The translations under genes and the position numbers were made by a program. This document shows, piece after piece, positions 7,795 through 14,311 of a stretch of 17,939 bases of DNA. The notes beneath the pieces were generated by a model. It worked only from the letters and a program-made list of their open reading frames with translations, was not told the origin of the DNA and ran no database searches. The stretch is from Promethearchaeota archaeon. GTDB taxonomy: Archaea > Asgardarchaeota > Lokiarchaeia > Sigynarchaeales > SOKP01. The stretch is taken from positions 1 to 17,939 of the forward strand of contig WJIN01000457.1 in assembly GCA_014730295.1 (NCBI GenBank), written 5' to 3'. Each line of letters opens with the position of its first letter. Positions within the stretch are counted from its first letter, which is position 1.

Positions 7795-7863
7795 TTTATC
7801 AGTGAAGGGCTCTCTATCGGGTCGTGGCTAAGTTAATGGCATCCCGTAGAGCTTCTGCTTTTT
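7795..7863 (+). ncRNA. Candidate small structured RNA
   Basis: A GC-rich island in an otherwise very AT-rich gap folds into one long interrupted hairpin: GAAG (7804-7807) pairs with CTTC (7852-7855), CTCT (7810-7813) with AGAG (7848-7851), CGGG (7818-7821) with CCCG (7843-7846), and an apical GCTA (7827-7830) with TGGC (7837-7840) around a loop AGTTAA. It ends in TGCTTTTT (7856-7863), a plausible termination tract, and a TATA box lies about 30 bases upstream. The internal loops resemble the pocket of an H/ACA guide, but I find no ACA box after the stem and no C/D boxes, so I do not assign a class. It could instead be only the terminator hairpin of the small ORF before it. Confidence 0.4.
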
Positions 7864-7942
7864 AAATGAGGATTTAAACGATATGATAAACACGTATATC
7901 AACATATAGTTGAAAATATTAAAGTTACGATGAATAAATATT

Positions 7943-7977
7943 AAATAGAGAAAAAAAGAAAAAGAAATGAAAAAGAA
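7943..7977 (-). terminator. U-rich terminator after the Hsp20 pair
   Basis: Immediately past the last Hsp20 stop codon, the minus strand has CTTTTTC, CTTTTTC and CTTTTTTTC runs in a row. Serial U tracts right after a stop codon are a usual archaeal termination pattern. Confidence 0.45.
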
Positions 7978-7978
7978 T

Positions 7979-8278
7979 TTACTCTATTGGCACGTTTACG
8001 CTTTCAAAATGGGTTTTGAATGGAACATCAATGGTTAACAGCCCTTCTTTATATTTCGCATCAGCTTCATCTGGGAGAATTGGACAGCATAGAGCATACG
8101 AACCGACGTACCTTATTCCTTCAGATTCTCCCGAAATAAAAAAGGAATCTTCATGCATACGTAATTTAATGGTATCCTTTTCCACACCCGGTAATTCGAG
8201 CTCTATGTGATATGTCCCATGCTCGTCATCGGGCCATCCGCACATTTTTGGAGATACTATACGTTTGTTTTCGGACAT
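7979..8278 (-). CDS. Small Hsp20-like protein, second of a tandem pair
   Basis: A 99-residue protein consisting of little more than an alpha-crystallin-type domain: YHIELELPGVEKDTIKLRMH (23-42), FFISGE (46-51), and YKEGLLTIDVPFK (76-88), matching the family's PGV..., I.GE and GxL stretches. The end VNVPIE resembles the family's IxI tail motif. It has very little N-terminal arm, so any oligomer would differ from classical small heat-shock proteins, which are usually 140 or more residues. C13 (MCGW) and an adjacent pair C64-C65 (ALCCPI) are conserved in the neighbour, which is odd for this family. Start ATG is supported by TGAGGAATTAAA just before it. Twenty-seven bases separate it from the upstream copy, so they share a transcript. 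Chaperone function is the family default, not shown. Confidence 0.75.
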   Translation of the reverse strand: MSENKRIVSPKMCGWPDDEHGTYHIELELPGVEKDTIKLRMHEDSFFISGESEGIRYVGSYALCCPILPDEADAKYKEGLLTIDVPFKTHFESVNVPIE

Positions 8279-8305
8279 TTTAATTCCTCATTTCATTTTG
8301 ATTTT

Positions 8306-8614
8306 TTATTGAATAGACACATCTACCGCATCTTCCATTGGATCTTTAAATGGAACATCTACTTTTAATAGACCATTTTTATAGGTTGCTTTAGCCGCTT
8401 CGGGTTTCACCGGGCAGCAGATCGCATAAGAACCCACATATACGGTATTCTCTGTTTCTCCTTTTAAAAAGAAACTGTCTTCATGCATCTTTAGGTTGAT
8501 AGATTCTTTATCGACTCCCGGTAATTCTACCTCGATATGATAATTAAGATGTTCATCGTCTACATATCCACATATATTCGGGGAGATAATAATTCTTTCT
8601 TTACCTTCTGACAT
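8306..8614 (-). CDS. Small Hsp20-like protein, first of a tandem pair
   Basis: A 102-residue alpha-crystallin-type protein, closely similar along its length to the gene that follows it: YHIEVELPGVDKESINLKMH (25-44), FFLKGE (48-53), YKNGLLKVDVPFK (78-90) and a VDVSI tail. Cysteines are C15 (ICGY) and C66-C67 (AICCPV), the same three positions as in the second copy, while the N-terminal ten residues and the C-terminus diverge. AGAGGGATAAAA ahead of the ATG is a good ribosome binding site, so this is the first gene of a two-gene unit. Two diverged copies retained side by side suggest that hetero-oligomers could form. Neither protein has a membrane helix or signal peptide. Confidence 0.75.
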   Translation of the reverse strand: MSEGKERIIISPNICGYVDDEHLNYHIEVELPGVDKESINLKMHEDSFFLKGETENTVYVGSYAICCPVKPEAAKATYKNGLLKVDVPFKDPMEDAVDVSIQ

Positions 8615-8906
8615 TTTTATCCCTCTTTACGATGTTTTTAGGTTCTAATAGGATAAGTACCAAATTGAGAATTTAAACCTTTTTTCTATGAAAAATTAGC
8701 CTTTGATTAAATTGCTTCAGATCAATTAATTTTCTGGAAGAAGATTCTTTTGAATCATAAGTGCAGAAACAATTCCGATTCTCACCTATTAGAGGGCAAA
8801 TCAAAAATTAATGATTTATAAACCAAAACTATTTCATAATTAGATGCTCACATTCCAATAACATGGATTATAATAGTTATTTTCATATCTAACAGAGTGA
8901 ATCAAC

Positions 8907-9701
8907 ATGAAAGAAAAAATAAAATGTATGGCTTGCGGAGAGGAATCAGAGAGCGGTTTATTATCGGGAGAATGTATGGAATGTATCTTGGGGTTGGATT
9001 TCAAGGCAGATGATATAGATAAAAAAGAATTAAATGAGAATCTGCAAAAAATACTCAATTTTTTTGTATCAGACGTCAACGCCGCCTTAGGTAAAGATCC
9101 CGCAGCGAAATCATTGGTGGAAGTTCTAACAAGTTATCCCGGTATTAAAGCAGTATTACTCTACAGAATTGGCCATTTTTTTTGGAATCTCGGCATGCCT
9201 TTTATTCCACGTTATCTGTCTGATGTTGCACGAGAGATTACCGGTATAGAAATACATCCTGGAGCAAAAATTGGGAGCGATTTCTTTATCGACCACGGGA
9301 GCGGAGTAGTTATCGGAGAGACCTCTGAAATCGGGGATAATGTAACGATGTATGCGGGGGTAGTCTTAGGGGGAACGTCCAACGAGCCAGTCAAAAGGCA
9401 TCCTACAATTGGTAATAATGTGGTAATCGGAACTGGCGCAAAATTGCTCGGTCCGATACAAATAGGAAATAATGTAAAGGTGGGGGCAAATTCTGTAGTT
9501 ATTAACGATATCCCAGATAATTCCGTGGTAGTAGGCGTCCCGGGGAGAGTTATATCTCGCGAGGGAGAACGGATAAAGAAAGTTGATCTCGAACATGCAG
9601 ATTTACCCGATCCGTTAAATATCACCCTCGCAACATTAGATAGACGGTTAGCAGACGTGGAAGAAAAACTCTCTAAACTTAATCGGAAAGATTTCACATA
9701 A
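8907..9701 (+). CDS. cysE: Serine O-acetyltransferase with an N-terminal CxxC...CxxC segment
   Basis: Makes O-acetylserine from serine and acetyl-CoA, the first step of cysteine synthesis. The catalytic part has the expected helical segment ([16 protein letters not shown]), then left-handed beta-helix hexapeptide repeats: [40 protein letters not shown] and [20 protein letters not shown], ending VVVGVPGRV. The His-Asp and GVVLGGT active-site elements are present. Unusual: residues 1-30 contain CMAC (C7, C10) and CMEC (C23, C26), a zinc-ribbon-like pair of knuckles not normal for this enzyme. The C-terminal tail (about 225-264) ends in a helix rich in charged residues, possibly coiled coil. ATG is preceded by GAGTGA; a TATAAT lies near 8870. 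CysK follows after 45 bases in the same operon, as is common for this pair. Confidence 0.9.
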   Translation: MKEKIKCMACGEESESGLLSGECMECILGLDFKADDIDKKELNENLQKILNFFVSDVNAALGKDPAAKSLVEVLTSYPGIKAVLLYRIGHFFWNLGMPFIPRYLSDVAREITGIEIHPGAKIGSDFFIDHGSGVVIGETSEIGDNVTMYAGVVLGGTSNEPVKRHPTIGNNVVIGTGAKLLGPIQIGNNVKVGANSVVINDIPDNSVVVGVPGRVISREGERIKKVDLEHADLPDPLNITLATLDRRLADVEEKLSKLNRKDFT

Positions 9702-9746
9702 ATACTTAATTCCCAATTCTTTGTTTAAACTAGAAGAGTGGTTAAA

Positions 9747-10679
9747 ATGTCAAACTTATATTATACTAATATTCTTGAAACAATTGGAAGCACACCTTTG
9801 GTAAAGCTAAATAAAATCGCGGAAGATGTAAAGCCAAACGTATTTGCAAAGGTGGAAGCATTCAACCCGGGAGGAAGTGTAAAGGATCGCGTCGCGTTAG
9901 CGATGATTAAAAATGCAGAAGAGAAAGGACAGATTAAGGAGGATACAATCATAATTGAGGCCACCTCCGGAAATACGGGCATTGGATTAGCTATGGTATG
10001 TGCGGTGAAAGGGTATACTCTTAGAATCGTGATGCCAGAAGATGTATCGGAGGAGCGACAAAAGATTCTTAGCGCTTATGGAGCAGAAGTAGTCTTGACA
10101 TCTTCTGCGAAAGGAATGGAAGGAGCTATTAAAAAGGCGGAGTCATTTGCTAAGGAAAATGATAATGTGTTTCTGCCCTATCAATTTAGGAATCCCTCTA
10201 ATCCCGAGATTCATCGCCAAACCACTGCAAAAGAGATTTTTAATGATCTCGCGGGGAGGTTGGACGGATTTGTTGCAGCAGTAGGTACAGGAGGAACTAT
10301 CACGGGTGTAGGAGAAATTCTTAAGGATAGGGTTGGACCGAGGTTGAAAGTATATGCTGTTGAGCCAGAGGCGTCTCCTGTACTTTCTGGAGGTGAACCA
10401 GGACCTCATAAAATCGAGGGAATGGGGCCAGGATTTATCCCCAAAGTCCTTAATACGGAAGTCTATAATGAGGTAATCTCTGTATCATACGAAGATGCTG
10501 TGATGACGACACGCAAGTTAGCACGTTTGGAGGGGATCCTCGTCGGAATATCTTCTGGTGCTGCAGCGTGGGCTACCCTCAACAAGGCTGCTGATGATTT
10601 TGTGACCCAAGAAAACCTAGTTGTATTATTAGCAGATACGGGCACGCGATATCTCTCCACTGATTTATTTGAAAAATAA
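9747..10679 (+). CDS. cysK: Cysteine synthase (O-acetylserine sulfhydrylase)
   Basis: A 310-residue PLP enzyme of fold type II that makes cysteine from O-acetylserine and sulfide. Key motifs: FNPGGSVKDRVA with the PLP lysine at K46, EATSGNTGIG, the asparagine loop that holds the substrate carboxylate, AVGTGGTITGVGE (the PLP phosphate loop) and GISSGAAAWA near the end with the serine facing the pyridine nitrogen. Length is normal and no regulatory extension is present. I prefer ATG 9747 over the GTG at 9738, because the protein then begins MSNLYYTNILETIGSTPLVK, the standard family start, and GAGTGG sits at ribosome-binding distance. The O-acetylserine enzyme CysE lies 45 bases upstream. Cystathionine beta-synthase-type enzymes are related, but the motif set and the neighbour favour CysK. 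Confidence 0.93.
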   Translation: MSNLYYTNILETIGSTPLVKLNKIAEDVKPNVFAKVEAFNPGGSVKDRVALAMIKNAEEKGQIKEDTIIIEATSGNTGIGLAMVCAVKGYTLRIVMPEDVSEERQKILSAYGAEVVLTSSAKGMEGAIKKAESFAKENDNVFLPYQFRNPSNPEIHRQTTAKEIFNDLAGRLDGFVAAVGTGGTITGVGEILKDRVGPRLKVYAVEPEASPVLSGGEPGPHKIEGMGPGFIPKVLNTEVYNEVISVSYEDAVMTTRKLARLEGILVGISSGAAAWATLNKAADDFVTQENLVVLLADTGTRYLSTDLFEK

Positions 10680-10704
10680 GTTAATTATTATTTTCATCCT
10701 TTTC

Positions 10705-11301
10705 TTAGGAAATCAGCTTTCCAATCAACTCATCCGCCATTTTCGCGGGTATCCCACATAATAGTTCACATTTATCGTATCCCGCAAATTTTCTCGAACC
10801 AGAACACAAGAATGAAAAATTAACATCCTCACGTTTAGCCACGTAAGCAGTGATTTCACTGCACACTCCCGAGCGTACACCGCATATAAGTTTTAAGGGT
10901 TTATTAAAAAGCTCGGTGTATGCCTCTATTACTTTCATTGCCGTTTCTGCGTTAATAATTAGAATGACCCCATCATATTCTTCCTCGGAATATAAATCCA
11001 TAGGAAATAACAAGAAATATTTTAACCCTCTAAAATTCAATTCTATACTCAATTCCAGTTGAGGCGATTGAGGGATATCGGGCTGCTTTTCGGTAATAAT
11101 GCATGCAGAATCAACTTCCCTTAGTCTTAGAGCCTCCCCTTCTCCTGCTTTTTTAATATAAGCACAAAATCTCTGTCTTTCTGCGGGTTCGGCAAATTTG
11201 GCTTCAATCTCCTTGCGATAATTGCGTTCAAAGATGAGTTTAAAGCCCACAGGATAATATTTGAGGTCTAATTTGGTTTTCAGATCTTCAAACTTGTTCA
11301 T
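10705..11301 (-). CDS. DUF169-family protein, cysteine-rich
   Basis: A 198-residue soluble protein with the features of DUF169 (COG2043): the early YPVGFKL region, RFCAYIKKAGEGEALRL around C46, the SACII segment (C67), PLKLICGVRSGVCSEIT (C140, C147), FLCSGSRKFAGYDKCELLCG (C166, C178, C182) and an ending helix. The family is widespread in archaea and anaerobic bacteria and has no established function; the conserved cysteines suggest metal or cluster binding, which is inference. Seven cysteines in 198 residues is high for this window. No signal peptide or membrane helix. ATG is preceded by a modest GGTG. It converges with cysK at its 3' end with 25 bases between them, so it is not in that operon, but lies between cysteine synthase and tRNA-Cys. 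Confidence 0.75.
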   Translation of the reverse strand: MNKFEDLKTKLDLKYYPVGFKLIFERNYRKEIEAKFAEPAERQRFCAYIKKAGEGEALRLREVDSACIITEKQPDIPQSPQLELSIELNFRGLKYFLLFPMDLYSEEEYDGVILIINAETAMKVIEAYTELFNKPLKLICGVRSGVCSEITAYVAKREDVNFSFLCSGSRKFAGYDKCELLCGIPAKMADELIGKLIS

Positions 11302-11400
11302 AGAAACACCATAATACTGCTATATTATTATTCGTTTTCGCATAACTAAAGAGATATGCTTATACTATATAAGGTTTTTATAATTTTGAAAATTTTGGTG

Positions 11401-11414
11401 TTGCTTATAAACGA
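11401..11414 (+). promoter_or_regulatory. TATA-containing 14-mer, copy 1
   Basis: TTGCTTATAAACGA occurs here and again at 13477-13490. The TTATAAA core fits a TATA box. Here it lies about 115 bases before tRNA-Cys; if used, it would give a long leader on the pre-tRNA or an independent short transcript. Confidence 0.35.
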
Positions 11415-11548
11415 CCCTCTGGTTCAGTTAGATCCCAAAAGAATTAACTTTTTATAGAAAGAGAATCAAATTATTATTGCATTCGTTCTATGCAAGTTAG
11501 AACTTTTACGAGTTAGTTTATTTTCCAAGCCAGCGTTTCCGAGCGGTA

Positions 11549-11569
11549 TTGGCTTCTTTGTTAACCGTA
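11549..11569 (+). other. D-loop intron of tRNA-Cys, 21 nt
   Basis: Inserted between positions 20a and 21 of the mature tRNA. The start could lie anywhere from 11546 to 11549, because GTA is repeated at both ends. CGGT in the 5' exon can pair with ACCG near the intron end, but I could not draw a clean bulge-helix-bulge that also keeps G18 G19, so processing would need a relaxed motif. Confidence 0.65.
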
Positions 11570-11605
11570 AAGGAGGTGGCCTGCAGAGCCATTTATCATG
11601 GGTTC

Positions 11606-11642
11606 AATTTGAATGTTACTCGCCTCGAGCATTGATGGAATT
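11606..11642 (+). other. T-loop intron of tRNA-Cys, 33 nt, with a bulge-helix-bulge
   Basis: The junction folds as the archaeal splicing motif. T-stem GGG/CCC is the outer helix, TTC (11603-11605) and TGG (11636-11638) are the 3-nt bulges, and AATT (11606-11609) pairs with AATT (11639-11642) as the 4-bp central helix. The inner intron helix is AATG/CATT, capped by CTCG-CCT-CGAG. The intron is any 33 bases starting at 11606-11610. A cut after the second bulge base would put G, not the conserved C, at position 56; a cut one base later restores GGGTTCAATTCCC. Confidence 0.75.
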
Positions 11643-11654
11643 CCCATCGCTGGC

Positions 11655-11667
11655 TTCTTTTTTTATC
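11655..11667 (+). terminator. T-run after tRNA-Cys
   Basis: TTCTTTTTTTATC directly follows the acceptor stem and is the expected archaeal stop signal for a tRNA transcript. Confidence 0.5.
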
Positions 11668-11770
11668 TCTAATTACAATTTTCGATCATTGAATACTATA
11701 ATAAAGAATTTGCTTCATTAAATTCTACAGCTATTCAACCATATCGTCAAAAAAAAAGAATTATTTAAAA

Positions 11771-13309
11771 TTAGTTTAAGGTGGATTTTTTCCATGAAAT
11801 GATGACTAAAGCGAACATTGATGCAACAGAGAATATAATGAGAGAGATTAATTGAAAACCAGGTATATCCCCTCCACCATTTCCGTTTGGTCCGCTATCT
11901 TCAAAAGAAAGCTTTATATACATAATTTCAGTATCTTTACCCCATGTGCCATTTGTATCATCATGCCAAACCACATGCAATTTGTTTGTACTATCCACTG
12001 CTATCGAAGGTGTATAACTATTTCCGGTATTCCAGCCAGTTGCATCGTCAGATATGACCGATGCATTAGACCACCCAGTTGCGCTCGTATAATTACTATA
12101 CATAATTTCGGTATCGGTACCCCAACTGCCATCGGAAAGATCATACCAAGAAACATGCACATAATCTGTACTATCTATTGCAATAGATGGTTTACCGCTC
12201 CATTTATTATTCCAGTTTGTAAAATCATCTGAAATTATTGAAGCATTAGACCAACCAGTTGAACTAACATAATTACAATACATTATTTCCGTGTCATCAC
12301 CCCACCATCCATCCGTTTCATCATGCCAGACAACATGTAGATTATCTTCAGTATCTGCTACTATTGAAGGAGAATAGCTAGATCCTGTATTCCAGTTTGT
12401 TGCATCGTCAGAAATTACTGTCGCATTAGACCAGCCAGTAGCACTCGTATAATTACAATAAAAAATTTCGGCATCACTTCCCCACGTTCCAATTGTATGA
12501 TCATACCAAACCACATGTAAATTATTTGAACTATCCACTGCTATCGAAGGTTTATAACTATTTCCAGTATTCCAATTTGAAAAATCATCTGAAATTATTG
12601 AAGCATTAGACCAACCCGTTCCCACGGTAAAGTTACAATACATAATTTCTTCATCCGTTAGTGCTCCTCCACCCCACCAACCAACTGTTCTATCACGCCA
12701 GACCACATGTAGATTATCCAAATAATCAATGGCGATTTCAGGATCATAGCTGTTTCCATTATTCCAGTTTGTTGCATCATCAGAGATTACCGTCGCATTG
12801 GACCATCCATATTCATTTGTATAATTACAATAAAAAATTTCGGCATCACTTCCCCACGTTCCAATTGTAGTATCTTTCCATACAACATGTAAATTGTTTG
12901 AGCTATCCACGGCAATAGAGGGATTTGTGCTGATACCATTATTCCAGAGAGTAGCATCGTCGGATATGACTGTCGCATTGGACCATCCATATTCATTAGT
13001 ATAATTACAATACATTATTTCACGATCACTGCCCCAAATTCCATCTGTATCATCTTGCCAAACAACATGTACATTATTTAAATAATCAGTAACAATCGAT
13101 GTAAGTTGACTGGTATCATTATTCCAAAGAGTAGAATCGTCGGATATAACCGTTGCATTATTTAAAGTAAATTGAGAGCTTTTTATTGAAGTAAAGTTAT
13201 TTATTGGATAAAATTTAGAGGTTTTAACGTCGAAATGAAAGAGAATAGGAAACATCATTCCCCCAATAGAAATTATCAAAAAGAAGATATATAAGATTTT
13301 TTTATTCAT
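11771..13309 (-). CDS. Secreted seven-repeat surface protein, probable beta-propeller
   Basis: The precursor starts with a signal peptide (MNKKILYIFFLIISIGGMMF), has seven consecutive repeats of about 60 residues from about residue 50 to 475, then a GNGGGDIPGF linker, one hydrophobic helix (LISLIIFSVASMFALVII) and a short basic tail SWKKSTLN. Each repeat follows the plan (A)(T/S)VISDD-x-WN-x-G-x-S-x-PSIAVDS-x-N-LHVVW-x-D-x-T-x-G-x-WG-x-D-x-EIMYCNYT-x-x-x-GWSN. Seven copies of a beta-rich unit are what a seven-bladed propeller needs. Many NxS/T sequons (NAT, NYT, NAS) suggest glycosylation outside the cell. The IPGF-helix-basic end resembles archaeal C-terminal anchoring signals. I do not recognise a ligand or enzyme motif. 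An ATG four codons earlier (13321) is possible; ATG 13309 gives the more typical signal peptide. Confidence 0.75.
   Translation of the reverse strand: MNKKILYIFFLIISIGGMMFPILFHFDVKTSKFYPINNFTSIKSSQFTLNNATVISDDSTLWNNDTSQLTSIVTDYLNNVHVVWQDDTDGIWGSDREIMYCNYTNEYGWSNATVISDDATLWNNGISTNPSIAVDSSNNLHVVWKDTTIGTWGSDAEIFYCNYTNEYGWSNATVISDDATNWNNGNSYDPEIAIDYLDNLHVVWRDRTVGWWGGGALTDEEIMYCNFTVGTGWSNASIISDDFSNWNTGNSYKPSIAVDSSNNLHVVWYDHTIGTWGSDAEIFYCNYTSATGWSNATVISDDATNWNTGSSYSPSIVADTEDNLHVVWHDETDGWWGDDTEIMYCNYVSSTGWSNASIISDDFTNWNNKWSGKPSIAIDSTDYVHVSWYDLSDGSWGTDTEIMYSNYTSATGWSNASVISDDATGWNTGNSYTPSIAVDSTNKLHVVWHDDTNGTWGKDTEIMYIKLSFEDSGPNGNGGGDIPGFQLISLIIFSVASMFALVIISWKKSTLN
11850..13160 (-). repeat. Seven tandem coding repeats of about 180 bp
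   Basis: Motifs such as GATATGACCGATGCATTAGA and CATGCCAAACCACATG recur every 180 bases or so on this stretch, in frame with the surface protein. Some pairs of units (for example 4 with 2, and 6 with 4) are more alike than adjacent ones. This points to past unequal crossing-over within the gene. The third unit carries a four-residue insertion (GGAL region). Confidence 0.8.
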
Positions 13310-13476
13310 AATTACGCCCATCTAAAATTTTTCGATTAAAACTAATAAAAATTGGGACAAAATATTATTTAAATCTAACGAAATTAGGAAATTTGATGTA
13401 TATTTTGGTACTTTTAGGATAAGAATACAGATTTAGATCATTAAAACAACTAAATAACTTCCTACTTATGATCGCT

Positions 13477-13490
13477 TTGCTTATAAACGA
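13477..13490 (+). promoter_or_regulatory. TATA-containing 14-mer, copy 2
   Basis: TTGCTTATAAACGA, identical to 11401-11414. It is in the divergent gap between the surface protein and the LRR gene, about 145 bases before the LRR start. A small CCA-AGA-TGG hairpin and a T6 tract follow at 13498-13513. Confidence 0.35.
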
Positions 13491-13533
13491 TCACTACCAA
13501 GATGGATTTTTTCTATTATTCTAAATAGATTCA

Positions 13534-13558
13534 ATAGCTATTAGTTCATTATAGCTAT
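13534..13558 (+). promoter_or_regulatory. Twin ATAGCTAT palindromes upstream of the LRR promoter
   Basis: ATAGCTAT at 13534-13541 and at 13551-13558, 17 bases apart. Together they also form a larger inverted repeat (AATAGCTAT / ATAGCTATT). The TATA-like AAATATAAATAT (13566-13577) follows at once, the position expected for an activator or repressor site. No known regulator's site is recognised. Confidence 0.4.
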
Positions 13559-13635
13559 TCGATCCAAATATAAATATCGAGACAATTAAATTTTATTAAA
13601 CAGAAGACCAAAAATTGTATAGAGAGGTGAGAATA

Positions 13636-14229
13636 ATGAATTCAAGCAGATTTGTGTTGGTGAATGGAAAGAAATTTCCTTTAAAAGATAATAAATTAAT
13701 TTTAGGACATCTTGGGATAAAAAAGATTGAGGAGATCGAGTATCTAGAATTGATTACTGATCTTAAAGAATTATATTTATTCAATAATAATATCTTTGAG
13801 ATTAAAGGACTTAATAATCTTAAAAGCCTAGAAAAATTAAATCTTTATGGAAATCAAATCGAAACTATTAAGAATTTATCCTTTCTTACAAATCTTAAAA
13901 CCCTTTATTTATCAGAAAATCTCATCTCCGAGATTCAAGGTCTCGCGAAGCTTACAAATCTTAGAATTCTATCATTTGAGACGAATCAGATAACAGAAAT
14001 TAAAGGGTTGGAAAATTTAGTGAATTTAACTCAATTAAATCTTTATGAAAACAATATTAATACAATAAACGGATTACAAAATTTAGACAAACTTAGGACC
14101 TTAAGAATTGGCAAAAATCCCATCGATCCTCAATTATTGGAACAGCTTGGAGGGTTGGATAAGGATGGCTACGCGAATGACCCACAGCACTTCGTACGTT
14201 ATTGCGCGAGCGCAAAACTTAATAAATAA
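13636..14229 (+). CDS. Leucine-rich-repeat protein (SDS22-like repeats)
   Basis: The gene starts at ATG 13636 because GAGGTGA, an excellent ribosome binding site, sits 5 bases before it; a longer frame from TTG 13615 would bury that site in the coding region. The 197-residue protein has five or six 22-residue leucine-rich repeats of the type LKxLYLxxNxIxEIxGLxxLxN, from about residue 45 to 155, and a C-terminal cap ending FVRYCASAKLNK. The N-terminal 40 residues (FVLVNGKKFPLKDNKLILG) form a small beta-rich cap. There is no signal peptide, so it is cytosolic. LRR domains bind other proteins; SDS22 itself is a eukaryotic phosphatase-1 partner, but that similarity is only of repeat type. Partner unknown. 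CysRS follows after 82 bases. Confidence 0.85.
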   Translation: MNSSRFVLVNGKKFPLKDNKLILGHLGIKKIEEIEYLELITDLKELYLFNNNIFEIKGLNNLKSLEKLNLYGNQIETIKNLSFLTNLKTLYLSENLISEIQGLAKLTNLRILSFETNQITEIKGLENLVNLTQLNLYENNINTINGLQNLDKLRTLRIGKNPIDPQLLEQLGGLDKDGYANDPQHFVRYCASAKLNK

Positions 14230-14287
14230 TTATCGTAAAAAATAAAAACTATATCGTGTTTTAAAAACTCTGATAGTTTAGTTGCCT

Positions 14288-14310
14288 ATTAGTGCGATGT
14301 GAACGCTAAT
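14288..14310 (+). promoter_or_regulatory. Leader hairpin presenting the cysS ribosome binding site
   Basis: ATTAG-T-GCG (14288-14296) can pair with CGCTAAT (14304-14310), one base bulged, just before the ATG at 14312. The loop holds GATGTGA (14296-14302), one mismatch from GAGGTGA. Folding would leave the site exposed but next to the start codon. Confidence 0.3.
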
Positions 14311-14311
14311 T

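Larger units (their letters stand above)
11529..11655 (+). tRNA. tRNA-Cys(GCA) with two noncanonical introns
   Basis: Acceptor strands GCCAGCG (11529-11535) and CGCTGGC (11648-11654) pair perfectly, followed by T at 11655 (U73, the cysteine discriminator). Anticodon arm: GTGGC-CTGCAGA-GCCAT (11576-11592), anticodon GCA at 11583-11585, uninterrupted. The D arm is split: TCC GAGCGGTA (11538-11548), then 21 extra bases (11549-11569), then AAGGA (11570-11574). The T arm is split: ATGGG TTCAATT (11598-11609), then 33 extra bases (11610-11642), then CCCAT (11643-11647). Without the insertions the tRNA is exactly 73 nt, with U8-A14, G15-C48, G18 G19, A21, TTCAA in the T loop and a five-base variable loop. 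Boundaries may slide by 3 (GTA repeat) and 4 bases (AATT repeat). CCA is not encoded; a T run follows at once. Confidence 0.9.

Noticed and set aside
7795..7863. H/ACA or C/D guide RNA assignment for the hairpin
   Set aside because: No ACA after the stem and no C or D box; kept only as an unclassified RNA candidate.
9212..9697. 161-codon minus-strand frame opposite cysE
   Set aside because: Antisense of conserved hexapeptide repeats in cysE, low-complexity composition, no ribosome binding site.
11529..11655. tRNA-Leu(UAA) or tRNA-Val(AAC) reading using the CTTTG-TTAACCG-TAAAG hairpin as the anticodon arm, with a long variable arm
   Set aside because: That reading gives a poor D arm and unlikely loop bases. 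The GTGGC-CTGCAGA-GCCAT arm gives a perfect anticodon loop, a normal length of 73 nt and U73.
12661..12996. Small frames on either strand inside the repeat region (12661-12870, 12787-12996)
   Set aside because: They are alternative-frame readings of the same repeats; the codon pattern fits only the long minus-strand gene.
11771..13321. The tandem repeats as a CRISPR array
   Set aside because: Units are about 180 bases, contiguous, and keep one reading frame; they encode protein blades, with no short repeat/unique spacer pattern.
13615..13635. TTG start for the LRR protein
   Set aside because: It would place the GAGGTGA ribosome binding site inside the gene; ATG 13636 is correctly spaced from it.
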